Source: CAZMNY01 sp964567745 (lineage in GTDB: Bacteria > Planctomycetota > Planctomycetia > Pirellulales > Pirellulaceae). From it: a DNA stretch of 64,000 nucleotides. The notes beneath the pieces were generated by a model. It had not been told where the DNA came from. It worked only from the letters and a program-made list of their open reading frames with translations, and did not search any database. A program made the translations under genes and the position numbers. The stretch is taken from NCBI GenBank assembly GCA_964567745.1, contig CAZMNY010000002.1, forward strand, positions 252,738 to 316,737, read 5' to 3'. Positions 51,438 to 60,310 of the stretch are shown piece by piece (positions within the stretch are counted from its first letter, which is position 1; the number at the start of each line of letters is the position of its first letter).

Positions 51438-51509
51438 TTCAGCCTCATCTGTTCCATTCAGCCTCATCTGTTCCATTCAGCCTCATCTGTCGCTTTCAGC
51501 CTCATCGCC
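51438..51509. repeat. 19-bp tandem repeat, four units
   Basis: Units begin at 51438, 51457, 51476 and 51495 with ttcagcctcatctgttcca; the third and fourth vary at the end (tcgct, cgccc). The array ends 12 bp before the esterase ATG, so it occupies the region where its promoter or leader should be. Confidence 0.85.
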
Positions 51510-51520
51510 CAATTCTCCTC

Positions 51521-52456
51521 ATGACCGATCAATGCGATTCCGAAACCGAAGGCGAGTTGGCTGAGCCCATTCAGCCTGGGGATCAGACGTTCGATGTTGA
51601 CGTGGGCGGACTCCATCGACGCTATCTCGTCCATGCGCCGCCCGACTACGACAGTCGAAATCCGACCCCCGTCGTATTCGTCTTTCATGGCGGTGGGACC
51701 AACGCCAACTGGGTTCGCCGTTTTTGCGGACTTTCCAGTAAGGCGGACGAGGCCAGTTTCTTGGCGGTGTTTCCAAGCGGCACGGGGGCCCGGGCGAGGC
51801 GATTGAGCTGGAACTGTCCAGGCAGTGGTTTCGAGCGGTGGTCGGGCAGCGAAGGCGTGGACGCTGACCTGGTGAATCGAGTGAATGAGGTCGCTTTCGT
51901 ACGTGCGATGATCGCCGACCTCTCCCGACGCGGCTCGATCGACTCAAAGCGAGTTTTTGCGAGCGGTGTTTCGACGGGAGCCATTCTCGTCTACTTCCTC
52001 GCCTGCAAGATGCCCAATGAGATCGGCGCTATCGCCCCGATCGGAGGCCCCATCGGGCACGACACGAGCGCGCCGAGCCGGCCCGTCCCGGTCATTCATT
52101 TCCATGGCACGGCCGATAATTTTGCACCGTATCAGGGCGGGCATGGCGAGAAGAGTTTCACCGGTCTGGAGTTCAATTCCATCGACCACACGATGGCAAC
52201 CTGGTCGGAGTATATCGGCTGCGAATCGCCGCCCTCAGTCGAGAAGCTACCTCAGCGAACGGACAATGAGACCAGTGTGAGCAGATCGGTATTCGCCGGA
52301 CGTGATCATTCCGAAATCGTGCTCTTCACGATCTGGGGCGGCGGCCATACATGGCCCGGCCAAGACCCTCGGATGGAACTGATGGGAAAGTACACCGAGG
52401 ACATTCAAGCAAACGACTTGATCTGGGACTTCTTCCTTCGCCACCCCTTGCCTTGA
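51521..52456 (+). CDS. PHB depolymerase/LpqC-like esterase (alpha/beta hydrolase)
   Basis: 311 residues without an obvious signal peptide. Features: oxyanion-hole segment VFVFHGGGTNANW; nucleophile elbow G-V-S-T-G (FASGVSTGAIL); acidic member in HGTADNFAPYQGG; and catalytic His in WGGGHTWPGQ. The order matches the polyhydroxybutyrate depolymerase/feruloyl esterase family, whose members often read G-x-S-N-G-G at the elbow, so this one is slightly divergent. The ester substrate is unknown. No Shine-Dalgarno is visible; tandem repeats lie directly before and after the gene. Confidence 0.82.
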   Translation: MTDQCDSETEGELAEPIQPGDQTFDVDVGGLHRRYLVHAPPDYDSRNPTPVVFVFHGGGTNANWVRRFCGLSSKADEASFLAVFPSGTGARARRLSWNCPGSGFERWSGSEGVDADLVNRVNEVAFVRAMIADLSRRGSIDSKRVFASGVSTGAILVYFLACKMPNEIGAIAPIGGPIGHDTSAPSRPVPVIHFHGTADNFAPYQGGHGEKSFTGLEFNSIDHTMATWSEYIGCESPPSVEKLPQRTDNETSVSRSVFAGRDHSEIVLFTIWGGGHTWPGQDPRMELMGKYTEDIQANDLIWDFFLRHPLP

Positions 52457-52521
52457 GTTCGGAAGTGCTGCCTTACGCTGCAACGTGCTGCCTTGAGCTG
52501 CGACGTATTGCCTTGAACGGC
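52442..52521. repeat. 20-bp tandem repeat, about four units
   Basis: Units start at 52442, 52462, 52482 and 52502, centred on tgccttgagctgc. The first unit overlaps the last five codons of the esterase gene, so the repeat encodes its C-terminus (H-P-L-P) before continuing into the spacer. Confidence 0.65.
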
Positions 52522-52644
52522 GGGGTGATGGGGCGTCGCTCGTAATTCGACTTCGGCGAAGCCGCAAACGGCCTGCCGTCGCATCTTTTGCTCGACGATG
52601 CAGACGTTGGCGTGAAAAGTGAATCAAGCAGAAACAGCGCCGGC

Positions 52645-52944
52645 TCAGTCTTTCTTGGCGGCCACGGCCCCAGTGGTTGGCCTCGCCGTTTGGTCTGTCG
52701 GCGTATCGCTGGTCAAGGCTTGAATCAACTCGATGTAGTCGTTGACGCAATCGACGTCTTTCGGGTCGAGGTCGGTGAACTCTAAATCGAGGTCCTCTTC
52801 AATTTCAAGCATGAGCGACATGCGATCGAGCGAATCGATATCGTAGTCGGCGAAGTTGTCGTGATCGCCGATCGTAACGAGTTTGGATGTCACTTGCTCG
52901 ATTCCGAGAACAACCGAATGTCGAATACGGTCGGCTTGGATCAT
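52645..52944 (-). CDS. Acyl carrier protein paralogue
   Basis: 99 residues; aggagag precedes the ATG by 6 nt. The carrier domain reads DYDIDSLDRMSLMLEIEEDL, where the Ser of D-S-L is the phosphopantetheine site and the following helix is strongly acidic. A Thr/Ala-rich tail of about 20 residues is unusual for the housekeeping AcpP. It follows a KAS III gene by 11 bp and is the last gene of a three-gene minus-strand operon, so it is probably a dedicated carrier rather than the fatty acid synthase ACP. Confidence 0.88.
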   Translation of the reverse strand: MIQADRIRHSVVLGIEQVTSKLVTIGDHDNFADYDIDSLDRMSLMLEIEEDLDLEFTDLDPKDVDCVNDYIELIQALTSDTPTDQTARPTTGAVAAKKD

Positions 52945-52955
52945 TTGGTTCTCTC

Positions 52956-53909
52956 CTAACTCTTGTCTTCTGTTCGAAAAACAACCGTCGTCGCCGCCGC
53001 CAATCCTACACCAAATCCGGACAAGAGCATCGTCTGAGGCGGCCCTTCCGGTCGGTTCATGAGGGGGGCGAGCATGAGCGGAATGCTACTTGAAACGGTG
53101 TTGCCAATACCACCAGCGGTAAATGGAATTCGGCTTGGATCGACATCCAAATTGGACGCCAAGGTCTCGACGATATATTTGCTGCCTTGGTGTAAAAGGA
53201 ACAGGTCGATCCCGTTCAATTCACACTCGTTTTCAGCCAGGCACCGGGCGACTTGCTTGGGCACATTTCGAGCCACGTAGCGAAACACCTGGTTTCCGTA
53301 CATCTGTAAACAAGCGCCCCGTTCTTCGACTTGAATCGCGGTGGCGAACTCACTTCCCGTAGCGTAACACGTCTTGCCGACCCGCAGCCGCGGAGTTTCC
53401 GAAATCAAGGTGCAGGCACCGGCGTCTCCAAACAACAGCGCCGTATTGCGGTCATTGTCGTCCACTATTCTCGAATACGGGTCCGCCGTGAACAATAACC
53501 CCTGTCGAAAACCGCTGGCCGCCATAAACGAGCGGATCACGGCCAATCCGTGCACAAATCCGGAACATCCCAACGAGACATCGAAGCAGGCGGCATAGCC
53601 AGGAAGCTCCAGTCGATTGTGAACGATCGCGCTGACATGCGGGATCCCGCCGCCATCAGGATTCTGAGTGACAACGACGACGCAATCGATTTCCGATCGA
53701 TCGATCTCTTGTTGCCGATTCAAGTCCTCAAATGCAAGTACGCAAAGATCGGAGGCCGATTGCTGCTCATCCTTGCGTCGCAATTCTTGAAAACCGAGTT
53801 TGCTATCGATAAAAGCAGGCGACGCATCAAGCGACTCGCCGAGCTCCACACAGTTTACTCTTTTGTTGGGTATATAGACGCCAACCGCTTCAATTCCAAT
53901 TTCGTTCAT
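52956..53909 (-). CDS. 3-oxoacyl-ACP synthase III-like enzyme (KAS III)
   Basis: 317 residues from ATG 53909, overlapping the stop of the upstream gene (ATGA). The thiolase-fold catalytic triad is seen as Cys in DVSLGCSGFVHGL, His in LFLLHQGSKYIVE and Asn in TAGGIGNTVSSS. It should condense an acyl-CoA or acyl-ACP with malonyl-ACP. With the dedicated ACP just downstream and an unknown protein upstream, it probably works in a secondary or specialised acyl pathway. The product cannot be predicted. Confidence 0.9.
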   Translation of the reverse strand: MNEIGIEAVGVYIPNKRVNCVELGESLDASPAFIDSKLGFQELRRKDEQQSASDLCVLAFEDLNRQQEIDRSEIDCVVVVTQNPDGGGIPHVSAIVHNRLELPGYAACFDVSLGCSGFVHGLAVIRSFMAASGFRQGLLFTADPYSRIVDDNDRNTALLFGDAGACTLISETPRLRVGKTCYATGSEFATAIQVEERGACLQMYGNQVFRYVARNVPKQVARCLAENECELNGIDLFLLHQGSKYIVETLASNLDVDPSRIPFTAGGIGNTVSSSIPLMLAPLMNRPEGPPQTMLLSGFGVGLAAATTVVFRTEDKS

Positions 53910-54526
53910 ACCAGCCCGAACACCAGCTTTCCGAGAGCTTCCCCGTTGTGTGACAATGTTGCCTGATAGAATCCGCCTTTGATCGCCCGACGGTGGGCGA
54001 CCTGACATTCACCATTTGCCGGAATCCGTCGAAGGCTCATCGTAGCGTAAACGAGTTTCCCATTAAGTCCCGGAGTAATCGCCTGGACCAAGTGCTTGTA
54101 CACGCCGACCGCCGATTCAATAAATGACGCTCCCTCGATGGGCGGCACCGTGAACACCATCGCTTGATCTTCGCGTTTGGCAGCGGCGCAAATATCGAGC
54201 TCGTTACAGGCGTATCGATCTGACAGAGGCTTGTCTGGCAATTCGTAAAAAAATCGCTCCATCCCGTCGCTGCGATACGTCGCGATCAAATGATCCCGAC
54301 GCGACTCGTCCTCGACGTCCACAACCTCACATTGGCATTCCGTCATCTTGTGTACGGCGAAATCAATCCCAGCCGGCGCTGGGTCTTGCGGCACCAAGTA
54401 GTCAAACATGGTGCTGCTGTGGAGGTAGTCGCGACTGCCTCGAAACTTGAACTCAGGGCAATCACTCACCATGAAAATCGATTTCCGTTGGCAAAACCTG
54501 TGCAAGGGCGTCAATTCAAACAGCAT
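53906..54526 (-). CDS. Unknown protein, first gene of the ACP/KAS III operon
   Basis: 206 residues from ATG 54526 (MLFELTPLHRFCQRKSIFMV); longer in-frame starts to 54739 exist and no ribosome site decides between them. I recognise no family. It is soluble, rich in charged residues, with notable segments FKFRGSRDYLHSSTMFDYLV, ATYRSDGMERFFYELP and a beta-rich C-terminus GFYQATLSHNGEALGKLVFG that could suit a hot-dog-like fold (weak guess). Translation is coupled to the KAS III gene by a 4-bp overlap, so it very likely acts on the same acyl chain. Confidence 0.65.
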   Translation of the reverse strand: MLFELTPLHRFCQRKSIFMVSDCPEFKFRGSRDYLHSSTMFDYLVPQDPAPAGIDFAVHKMTECQCEVVDVEDESRRDHLIATYRSDGMERFFYELPDKPLSDRYACNELDICAAAKREDQAMVFTVPPIEGASFIESAVGVYKHLVQAITPGLNGKLVYATMSLRRIPANGECQVAHRRAIKGGFYQATLSHNGEALGKLVFGLV

Positions 54527-54759
54527 GCATTCTACGTGCAAAATCCAATACCGTAAGGCGTAAACTAGAACTGTCCGCCGAAGTCGACACCACCAGGCGG
54601 AAATATCGGATCCGGAAGCCCCCGAAAGCGTGGAAATTACCCCTACTTTTCGAGGCCATGGCCCTTTTGCCTCGATTGACGATTCGTGTCGGTCTTGGTA
54701 GAAAGTCGGGCTTAGCTCCCTCGGATGTGGGCGAGTCATCAGACCATAAGGAACTACGC

Positions 54760-54942
54760 GTGGCAGCCAGCGAACGTCAACGTGAACTACGCCGACGACG
54801 GCAGCGAAAGAAAAAGTTGGGACTCCTTAAACGCCGTTGCGAGAAGGCTTCCGCATCGCAAAAGGCGGCCGTTGCCGAAACCATCAGGCGATTGACGCCC
54901 GGTGCCGAAACGATCATCAAGAATTGGGGCCTGGAAGACTAG
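54760..54942 (+). CDS. Small basic planctomycete protein (DUF6800-like)
   Basis: 60 residues from a GTG with aagga 7 nt upstream; the longer frame from 54658 has no supporting homology. It starts MAASERQRELRRRRQRKKKL, a dense Arg/Lys helix, then LKRRCEKASASQKAAVAETIRRLTPG and ends NWGLED. This pattern fits a family of very small basic proteins seen in planctomycetes. It may bind nucleic acid or ribosomes, but its role is unknown. Confidence 0.65.
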   Translation: MAASERQRELRRRRQRKKKLGLLKRRCEKASASQKAAVAETIRRLTPGAETIIKNWGLED

Positions 54943-55271
54943 CTTCCATCGTTTCCCTAGTCGATGTGTTCCCTCGCCACGTTCACTTTTGGCGATTTTC
55001 AATCTGATGCTGACTCAACTTGCCTGACTCAACTTGCCTGACTCAACTTGCCTGACTCAACTTACCTGACTCACGTTGCCCGACTCAACTTGCCTGACTC
55101 CCCAGAATCGCCAACTCCAAAAAGCTGACTCTGCGGAGCCTTACTGTTTAACAGCTCAGCGAAAGCCCCAAGCATCCCTTCGGTTCGCATCGAATTTTGG
55201 GCGCCGCCCGATTCTTGCGGCTCGCACGATACGACGCGCATTTTGTGCGGCTCGCAAGGAACGCAGACACT
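54943..55271. other. Spacer between the small basic gene and clpB
   Basis: 329 bp between convergent genes. It contains the 14-bp tandem repeat array (55011-55100); I see no gene and no clear terminator in the rest. Confidence 0.45.
55011..55100. repeat. 14-bp tandem repeat, six units
   Basis: Units tgactcaacttgcc begin at 55011, 55025, 55039, 55053, 55067 and 55081. The first three are identical; the later ones carry one to three changes, and a partial seventh unit trails off. The array lies between convergent genes, and there are no spacers, so it is not a CRISPR. Confidence 0.9.
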
Positions 55272-57932
55272 CTACGTCGATGGCTGCGTCTCGTGCTCGG
55301 TTGCTGTTTCGAACACGAACTGACCGTCTCGGCAGTCAACAACGATCCCGCCGCCGTCTGCAAAGTGGCCCTTGAGCATCTCTTCCGCGAGACGGTTTTG
55401 AAGCTGCTGCTGGATGACTCGCTTGAGCGGCCGACCGCCGTAGAGCGGATCGTACCCCTCGACGGCAATTTGATCTCGCGCTTCTTCGGTCACTCGCAGT
55501 GCGAGATCTTGCTTGGCCGCCAACGCGACGAGTCGTTCGACCTGCAAATCAACAATTTGCCTGACGTCCTCGCGCGACAACGGGCTGAAAATAATTGACT
55601 CGTCAATTCGGTTGAGAAACTCCGGTAGAAACTTCGCTCGCATCACTTCCTCAACCGCCTCGCGTACATCGTCGTTGCTGCCGCCCTCGAGCGTGATCTG
55701 CTGGATCGCTTGACTCCCCACGTTGCTCGTCATCACGACGATCGCATTGGTAAAGTCGACCGTCCTGCCATGACTGTCGGTTAGCCGACCGTCATCCAAC
55801 ATTTGCAGCAGCACGTTAAAGACGTCTGGATGCGCCTTCTCGATCTCGTCCAGCAGCACGACCGAATAGGGTCGGCGTCGCACCGCTTCAGTGAGCTTGC
55901 CGCCCTCGTCGTAACCGACGTAGCCGGGAGGGGCGCCGAGAAGTCGACTCACCGTGTGACGCTCCATGAATTCGCTCATGTCGAGCCGAATCATCGCGTT
56001 CTCGTCGTCAAACATGACCTCGGCCAGCGCCTTGCAAAGCTCTGTCTTACCGACACCCGTCGGACCGAGAAAAATGAATGAGCCGAGCGGCCGGTTGGGA
56101 TCTTGCAGTCCCGCTCGACTTCGCCGCACCGCGTTCGCCACGGCGCCGACGGCTTCATCTTGTCCAACGACACGATCGTGAATCCGCAACTCCAGGCCCA
56201 ACAGTTTCGACCGTTCGGATTCGAGCATACGTCGAACGGGAATCCCAGTCCAAGCGCTGACCACCTCGGCGACTTCGTCTTCGGTGACCTCCGTGCGCAG
56301 CAAGCGGCGTTCTTCCGTTTCCTTGGGAGCAGGCTCGCTATCGCTCTCGGATTCAATATGACTTGCGAGCGTCCTTTTTTCGACACTCAGCTCGTACAAC
56401 CTCTGGAAATCGGCTTCGGGAACCGCCTGTCCGGTCGACTGGCGCTCATGAATGGCCGTCTCGAGCTGGGCGTAATCATGCAAAACCTGCTCGAGTTGTT
56501 CGCGAGTTTTCTGGACGTCGCCGAGCCCGATCTTCTCGCCTTCCCATTGTTCGCGCAGACTAGCGAGCTGGTGTTGCTGCGAGGAGATTTCCTCTTCGAC
56601 TTGCACGAGTTTCTCGCGAGCCGTCTCCTCCGTCTCGTCGGCCAATTGGCGCTGGGCCAATTCCAACTGCCGCAGGCGGCGCTGCACCTCGTCGATTTCG
56701 GCCGGCACGCTATCTCGCTCCATAGCCAGTCGACTTCCGGCTTCGTCGATCAAGTCGATAGCCTTGTCCGGCAGGAATCGATCGCTGATGTAACGATGCG
56801 AAAGTTCGACTGCGGAAACGAGCGCCGAGTCTTTGATCTTAACGCCGTGGTGAGCTTCATAGCGGGGCTTGATGCCGCGAAGAATCGCCAGGGAGTCATC
56901 GAGCGAAGGTTCGTCAACGAGGACGGGTTGGAAGCGGCGTTCGAGCGCGGCGTCCTTCTCGATGTACTGCCGATATTCGTCGAGCGTGGTCGCGCCGATG
57001 CACCGTAACTCGCCGCGCGCCAGCGCCGGCTTGAGCAAGTTCGCGGCGTCGGCGCCGCCCTCGGCTTTCCCCGCACCGACGACCGTATGCAGTTCGTCGA
57101 TGAACATCACAATCTGCCCGTCCGCGTCCTCCACTTCTCTCAAGACAGCTTTCAATCGTTCCTCAAATTCGCCGCGGAACTTGGCCCCGGCGACGAGCGC
57201 GCCCATATCGAGCGATACAACTCGTTTGTTCTTCAAGCTTTGCGGAACATCACCTTGGACAATTCGCAACGCCAGGCCTTCGGCGATGGCTGTCTTGCCG
57301 ACACCCGGCTGGCCAATCAGCACTGGGTTGTTTTTCGTTCGGCGCGACAAGACCTGAATGATTCGACGAATCTCGGAATCGCGCCCAATCACGGGATCGA
57401 GCTTGCCTCGCTCAGCCAGCTCGACCAAGTCGATACCGTACTTTTCGAGCGCCTGAAATTTGTCTTCTGGAGTTTGGTCTTGGACTCGAGCCGATCCGCG
57501 AACCGATTGGAGTGCGGCGAGTATATCGGACTCGGTGATTGCGTTGTCTTCGAGCAGACGCTTGGCCTTCGAATCGACGCTTGTCATTGCGAGCAGCAGG
57601 TGTTCGGTGGAAACGAAGTCGTCCTTCATCGACTGCGCTTTCTCCGCGGCGTCTTCGAGCGTCTTGACCAATTCCTCGTTGGGCTGCGGCGTCGAGCCGC
57701 CTCGCATCGTCGGCAATCGACCCAAATCGGACTGCAGCATTTCGTTGAGCTGCGACCGATTGGTGCCGATTCGATCGAGAACCGGTTTGACGATCCCGTC
57801 GACTTCCTCGAGCAGAGTCTGCAAGAGATGAAGCGTGTCGACTTGGGGATTCCCCGCCTCCGTTGCCTTTGACTGTGCGCTGGCCACTGCTTCCTGGGCC
57901 TTAATCGTCAGTTTGTCAAATCGAAAAGTCAT
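55272..57932 (-). CDS. clpB: ATP-dependent disaggregase ClpB
   Basis: 886 residues from ATG 57932, preceded by aaggagg. Order: Clp N-domain (about 1-145); first AAA+ module with Walker A GQPGVGKTAIAEG and Walker B VMFIDELHT; a long coiled-coil middle domain (about 410-530) diagnostic of ClpB; and a second AAA+ module with GPTGVGKTELCKA and VLLDEIEKAHPDV. ClpB pulls polypeptides out of aggregates together with DnaK/DnaJ/GrpE. It lies downstream of dnaK on the same strand, but a strong terminator separates them, so it probably has its own promoter. Confidence 0.96.
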   Translation of the reverse strand: MTFRFDKLTIKAQEAVASAQSKATEAGNPQVDTLHLLQTLLEEVDGIVKPVLDRIGTNRSQLNEMLQSDLGRLPTMRGGSTPQPNEELVKTLEDAAEKAQSMKDDFVSTEHLLLAMTSVDSKAKRLLEDNAITESDILAALQSVRGSARVQDQTPEDKFQALEKYGIDLVELAERGKLDPVIGRDSEIRRIIQVLSRRTKNNPVLIGQPGVGKTAIAEGLALRIVQGDVPQSLKNKRVVSLDMGALVAGAKFRGEFEERLKAVLREVEDADGQIVMFIDELHTVVGAGKAEGGADAANLLKPALARGELRCIGATTLDEYRQYIEKDAALERRFQPVLVDEPSLDDSLAILRGIKPRYEAHHGVKIKDSALVSAVELSHRYISDRFLPDKAIDLIDEAGSRLAMERDSVPAEIDEVQRRLRQLELAQRQLADETEETAREKLVQVEEEISSQQHQLASLREQWEGEKIGLGDVQKTREQLEQVLHDYAQLETAIHERQSTGQAVPEADFQRLYELSVEKRTLASHIESESDSEPAPKETEERRLLRTEVTEDEVAEVVSAWTGIPVRRMLESERSKLLGLELRIHDRVVGQDEAVGAVANAVRRSRAGLQDPNRPLGSFIFLGPTGVGKTELCKALAEVMFDDENAMIRLDMSEFMERHTVSRLLGAPPGYVGYDEGGKLTEAVRRRPYSVVLLDEIEKAHPDVFNVLLQMLDDGRLTDSHGRTVDFTNAIVVMTSNVGSQAIQQITLEGGSNDDVREAVEEVMRAKFLPEFLNRIDESIIFSPLSREDVRQIVDLQVERLVALAAKQDLALRVTEEARDQIAVEGYDPLYGGRPLKRVIQQQLQNRLAEEMLKGHFADGGGIVVDCRDGQFVFETATEHETQPST

Positions 57933-58000
57933 GCCAATCCTCCTTCTCCGAGATAGCAATAATCTCCAACTCTCAACGTGAACCGGCGGTGCCGTCCGGC

Positions 58001-58040
58001 CAAAAAAACAGCCGAGCGTCCGCGATGGCGGACACTCGGC
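58001..58040 (-). terminator. Rho-independent terminator after dnaK
   Basis: Stem of 13 pairs with one G-U (58011-58023 with 58028-58040) and a tight loop, followed on the minus strand by tgttttttt. It lies 46 bp past the dnaK stop and separates dnaK from clpB transcription. Confidence 0.85.
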
Positions 58041-58086
58041 CAATAGTCTTGTGGGCCGAGGCCCGACATCGGTGATCAATTAAGAA

Positions 58087-60003
58087 CTAGTCGTTCTTCA
58101 CTTCAAACTCCGCATCAATCGCGTCGTCGTCCGCGGCAACAGATTCTTCAGCCGAATCGGCCGGAGCCTCGGCAGGCTCGTCTTGAACTCGGTCGTACAA
58201 AATCTTGCTGAACGCTTTTTCTGCCTGCTGGAGTTCGCTGACGGCCGCCTTGATTGCCGGAGCATCTTCACCCTTGGCAACTTCACGCGTCCGCTCAATT
58301 GCGGTTTGCAGCGGTTCCTTGTCCGTCTCAGTCAGTTTTTCTTCGTTCTCACTCATCTGCTTTTCGAGTTGGTAGCACATGTGCTCGGCTTGATTGCGAG
58401 CCTCCGCCAACTCGAACTGACGTTTGTCCTCTTCCGCATTTTGCTCAGCATCATGCCGCATTTTTTCGATCTCGGATTCATCGAGTCCGGCGGAATCGTT
58501 CAGCACCACCGAGGCTTCTTTGCCGGTCTTCTTGTCCGACGCGGAAACGTTCAGAATGCCGTTTTGATCGATATCGAAGCGAACCTCGATTTGCGGGACG
58601 CCTCGCGGTTGAGGAGGGATGCCCTCGAGATTGAATTCCCCGAGCAATCGGTTGCTCGTCGCCATCTTCCGCTCGCCCTGGAACACTCGAACCGTAACCG
58701 CCGATTGACCGTCCGCAGCCGTGCTGAACGTGTTGGTCTTCTCGACCGGAATGGTCGTGTTTCGTTCGACCAACGCCGTCATGATGCCGCCCTCGGTTTC
58801 AATTCCAAGTGTCAACGGCGTCACGTCGAGTAGCAGCACGTCTTTGCGGTCGCCCGAGAGAACACTGCCCTGAATCGCAGCGCCAACGGCAACGACTTCG
58901 TCTGGGTTGACGCCTCGATGAGGCTCCTTGCCAAAGATGTCCTTGACAAGCTCTTGCACCTTGGGCACTCGAGTTGAACCGCCGACGAGAACAACTTCGT
59001 CAATATCGCTGGGGCTGAACTTGGCGTCCTTGAGCGCTTGCAAAACCGGCTGGCGACAGCGGGCGATCAGCGGATCGACGAGCTCTTCAAATTGGGCTCG
59101 GGTAACTGTCATTTGAAGGTGCTTGGCGCCAGTGGCGTCCGCCGTGATGAACGGCAAATTCATTTGCGTTTGCGGAGTTGTGCTCAGCTCCTTCTTCGCT
59201 TTCTCGCAGGCCTCTTGAAGACGCTGCAACGCCATCGTGTCTTGGCGAAGATCAACACCGTTTTCCTTCTGGAATTCGTCCGCGACGTAATTGATCAAAG
59301 CGGAATCCAAGTCATCGCCGCCGAGATGCGTGTCGCCGCTCGTGCTGATAACTTGAAACACCTTGTGACCGCCCTCGTCTTCAACTTGGAGCACGGAGAC
59401 GTCGAAAGTTCCGCCGCCAAGGTCGAACACAACAATCTTCTCGTTGGCCTCTTTCTTGAGCCCGTAGGCCATTGCGGCCGCAGTCGGCTCGTTGATGATC
59501 CGAGCGACTTCGAGACCGGCGATCTGGCCGGCGTCTTTTGTGGCTTGCCGCTGAGCGTCGTTGAAGTAAGCCGGGACGGTGATAACCGCTTTGCTCACCT
59601 TGTGGCCTAGATACGACTCGGCCGACTCTTTCAGCTTTCGCAGGGTCTTCGCCGAGATCTCTTGCGGCGTATATTCTTTGTCGTCAATTTTGACTTTGAC
59701 GTAGTCGCCGGCACTGCCCGTAATCGGGTAGGGAACCAGCTTCTCTTCCGATTCAACTTCCGAGTGTCGGCGGCCCATAAATCGCTTGATGGAATAAACC
59801 GTCCTTGTGGGGTTGGTGACGGCTTGTCGTCGAGCCAGTTCGCCCACGAGCGTTTCGTCACCGTCGGTAAACGCCACCACGCTGGGCGTGAGCCGATTGC
59901 CTTCGGGATTCGGGATGACTTTCGGTTCCGTTCCTTCCATCACAGCGACGACGGAGTTCGTGGTTCCAAGGTCGATTCCGATAATCTTTTCACCTTGTGC
60001 CAT
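58087..60003 (-). CDS. dnaK: Chaperone DnaK (Hsp70)
   Basis: 638 residues. The ATPase domain begins MAQGEKIIGIDLGTTNSVVAV and contains KAVITVPAYFNDAQRQAT, FDLGGGTFDVSVL and VLVGGSTRVPKVQ. The substrate-binding domain follows from about 390 (LDVTPLTLGIETEGG), then a helical lid and an acidic tail ending AEFEVKND. With DnaJ and GrpE it folds and refolds proteins in the cytosol. An aggagag site precedes the ATG. No CIRCE operator was found upstream. Confidence 0.97.
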   Translation of the reverse strand: MAQGEKIIGIDLGTTNSVVAVMEGTEPKVIPNPEGNRLTPSVVAFTDGDETLVGELARRQAVTNPTRTVYSIKRFMGRRHSEVESEEKLVPYPITGSAGDYVKVKIDDKEYTPQEISAKTLRKLKESAESYLGHKVSKAVITVPAYFNDAQRQATKDAGQIAGLEVARIINEPTAAAMAYGLKKEANEKIVVFDLGGGTFDVSVLQVEDEGGHKVFQVISTSGDTHLGGDDLDSALINYVADEFQKENGVDLRQDTMALQRLQEACEKAKKELSTTPQTQMNLPFITADATGAKHLQMTVTRAQFEELVDPLIARCRQPVLQALKDAKFSPSDIDEVVLVGGSTRVPKVQELVKDIFGKEPHRGVNPDEVVAVGAAIQGSVLSGDRKDVLLLDVTPLTLGIETEGGIMTALVERNTTIPVEKTNTFSTAADGQSAVTVRVFQGERKMATSNRLLGEFNLEGIPPQPRGVPQIEVRFDIDQNGILNVSASDKKTGKEASVVLNDSAGLDESEIEKMRHDAEQNAEEDKRQFELAEARNQAEHMCYQLEKQMSENEEKLTETDKEPLQTAIERTREVAKGEDAPAIKAAVSELQQAEKAFSKILYDRVQDEPAEAPADSAEESVAADDDAIDAEFEVKND

Positions 60004-60310
60004 GATCTCTCTCCTATTCTCTTGAACTACTTAATATGTGTTGTTTGCGGCGTGTTAATTGAGTGCTTTGCAAAGACCAATTCACCGAGCGGACTGACGT
60101 GACGCCATAAGCGGCGGTTGGATCGTGTTGCCCAATGAGGCCAACTGCAGGAAAGGCTTCGGCCGAACTACTATATCGCAAAGGGTATGCCAATTCCGGT
60201 GCTTGCACTGTAAGTCGTTGTTGAGTAATGTGTTGTGTCAGATCAATCAGATCCAATCGCGAGTCCCAGCCTGTCAAAATGGCAGATTCGAGTCGGATCC
60301 TAGCGGAGAA
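60004..60310. other. Divergent spacer between dnaK and pheA
   Basis: About 300 bp that should contain both promoters. A lone gagtgctttg at 60061 resembles half a CIRCE site, but its partner half is missing. No other motif recognised. Confidence 0.4.

Noticed and set aside
55011..55100. CRISPR array
   Set aside because: Units are 14 bp, directly adjacent with no spacers, and there are no cas genes in the window; the same holds for the 19- and 20-bp arrays.
60004..60310. CIRCE operator for HrcA upstream of dnaK
   Set aside because: Only one half-site-like gagtgctttg is present at 60061; the paired inverted half at the required 9-base spacing is missing.
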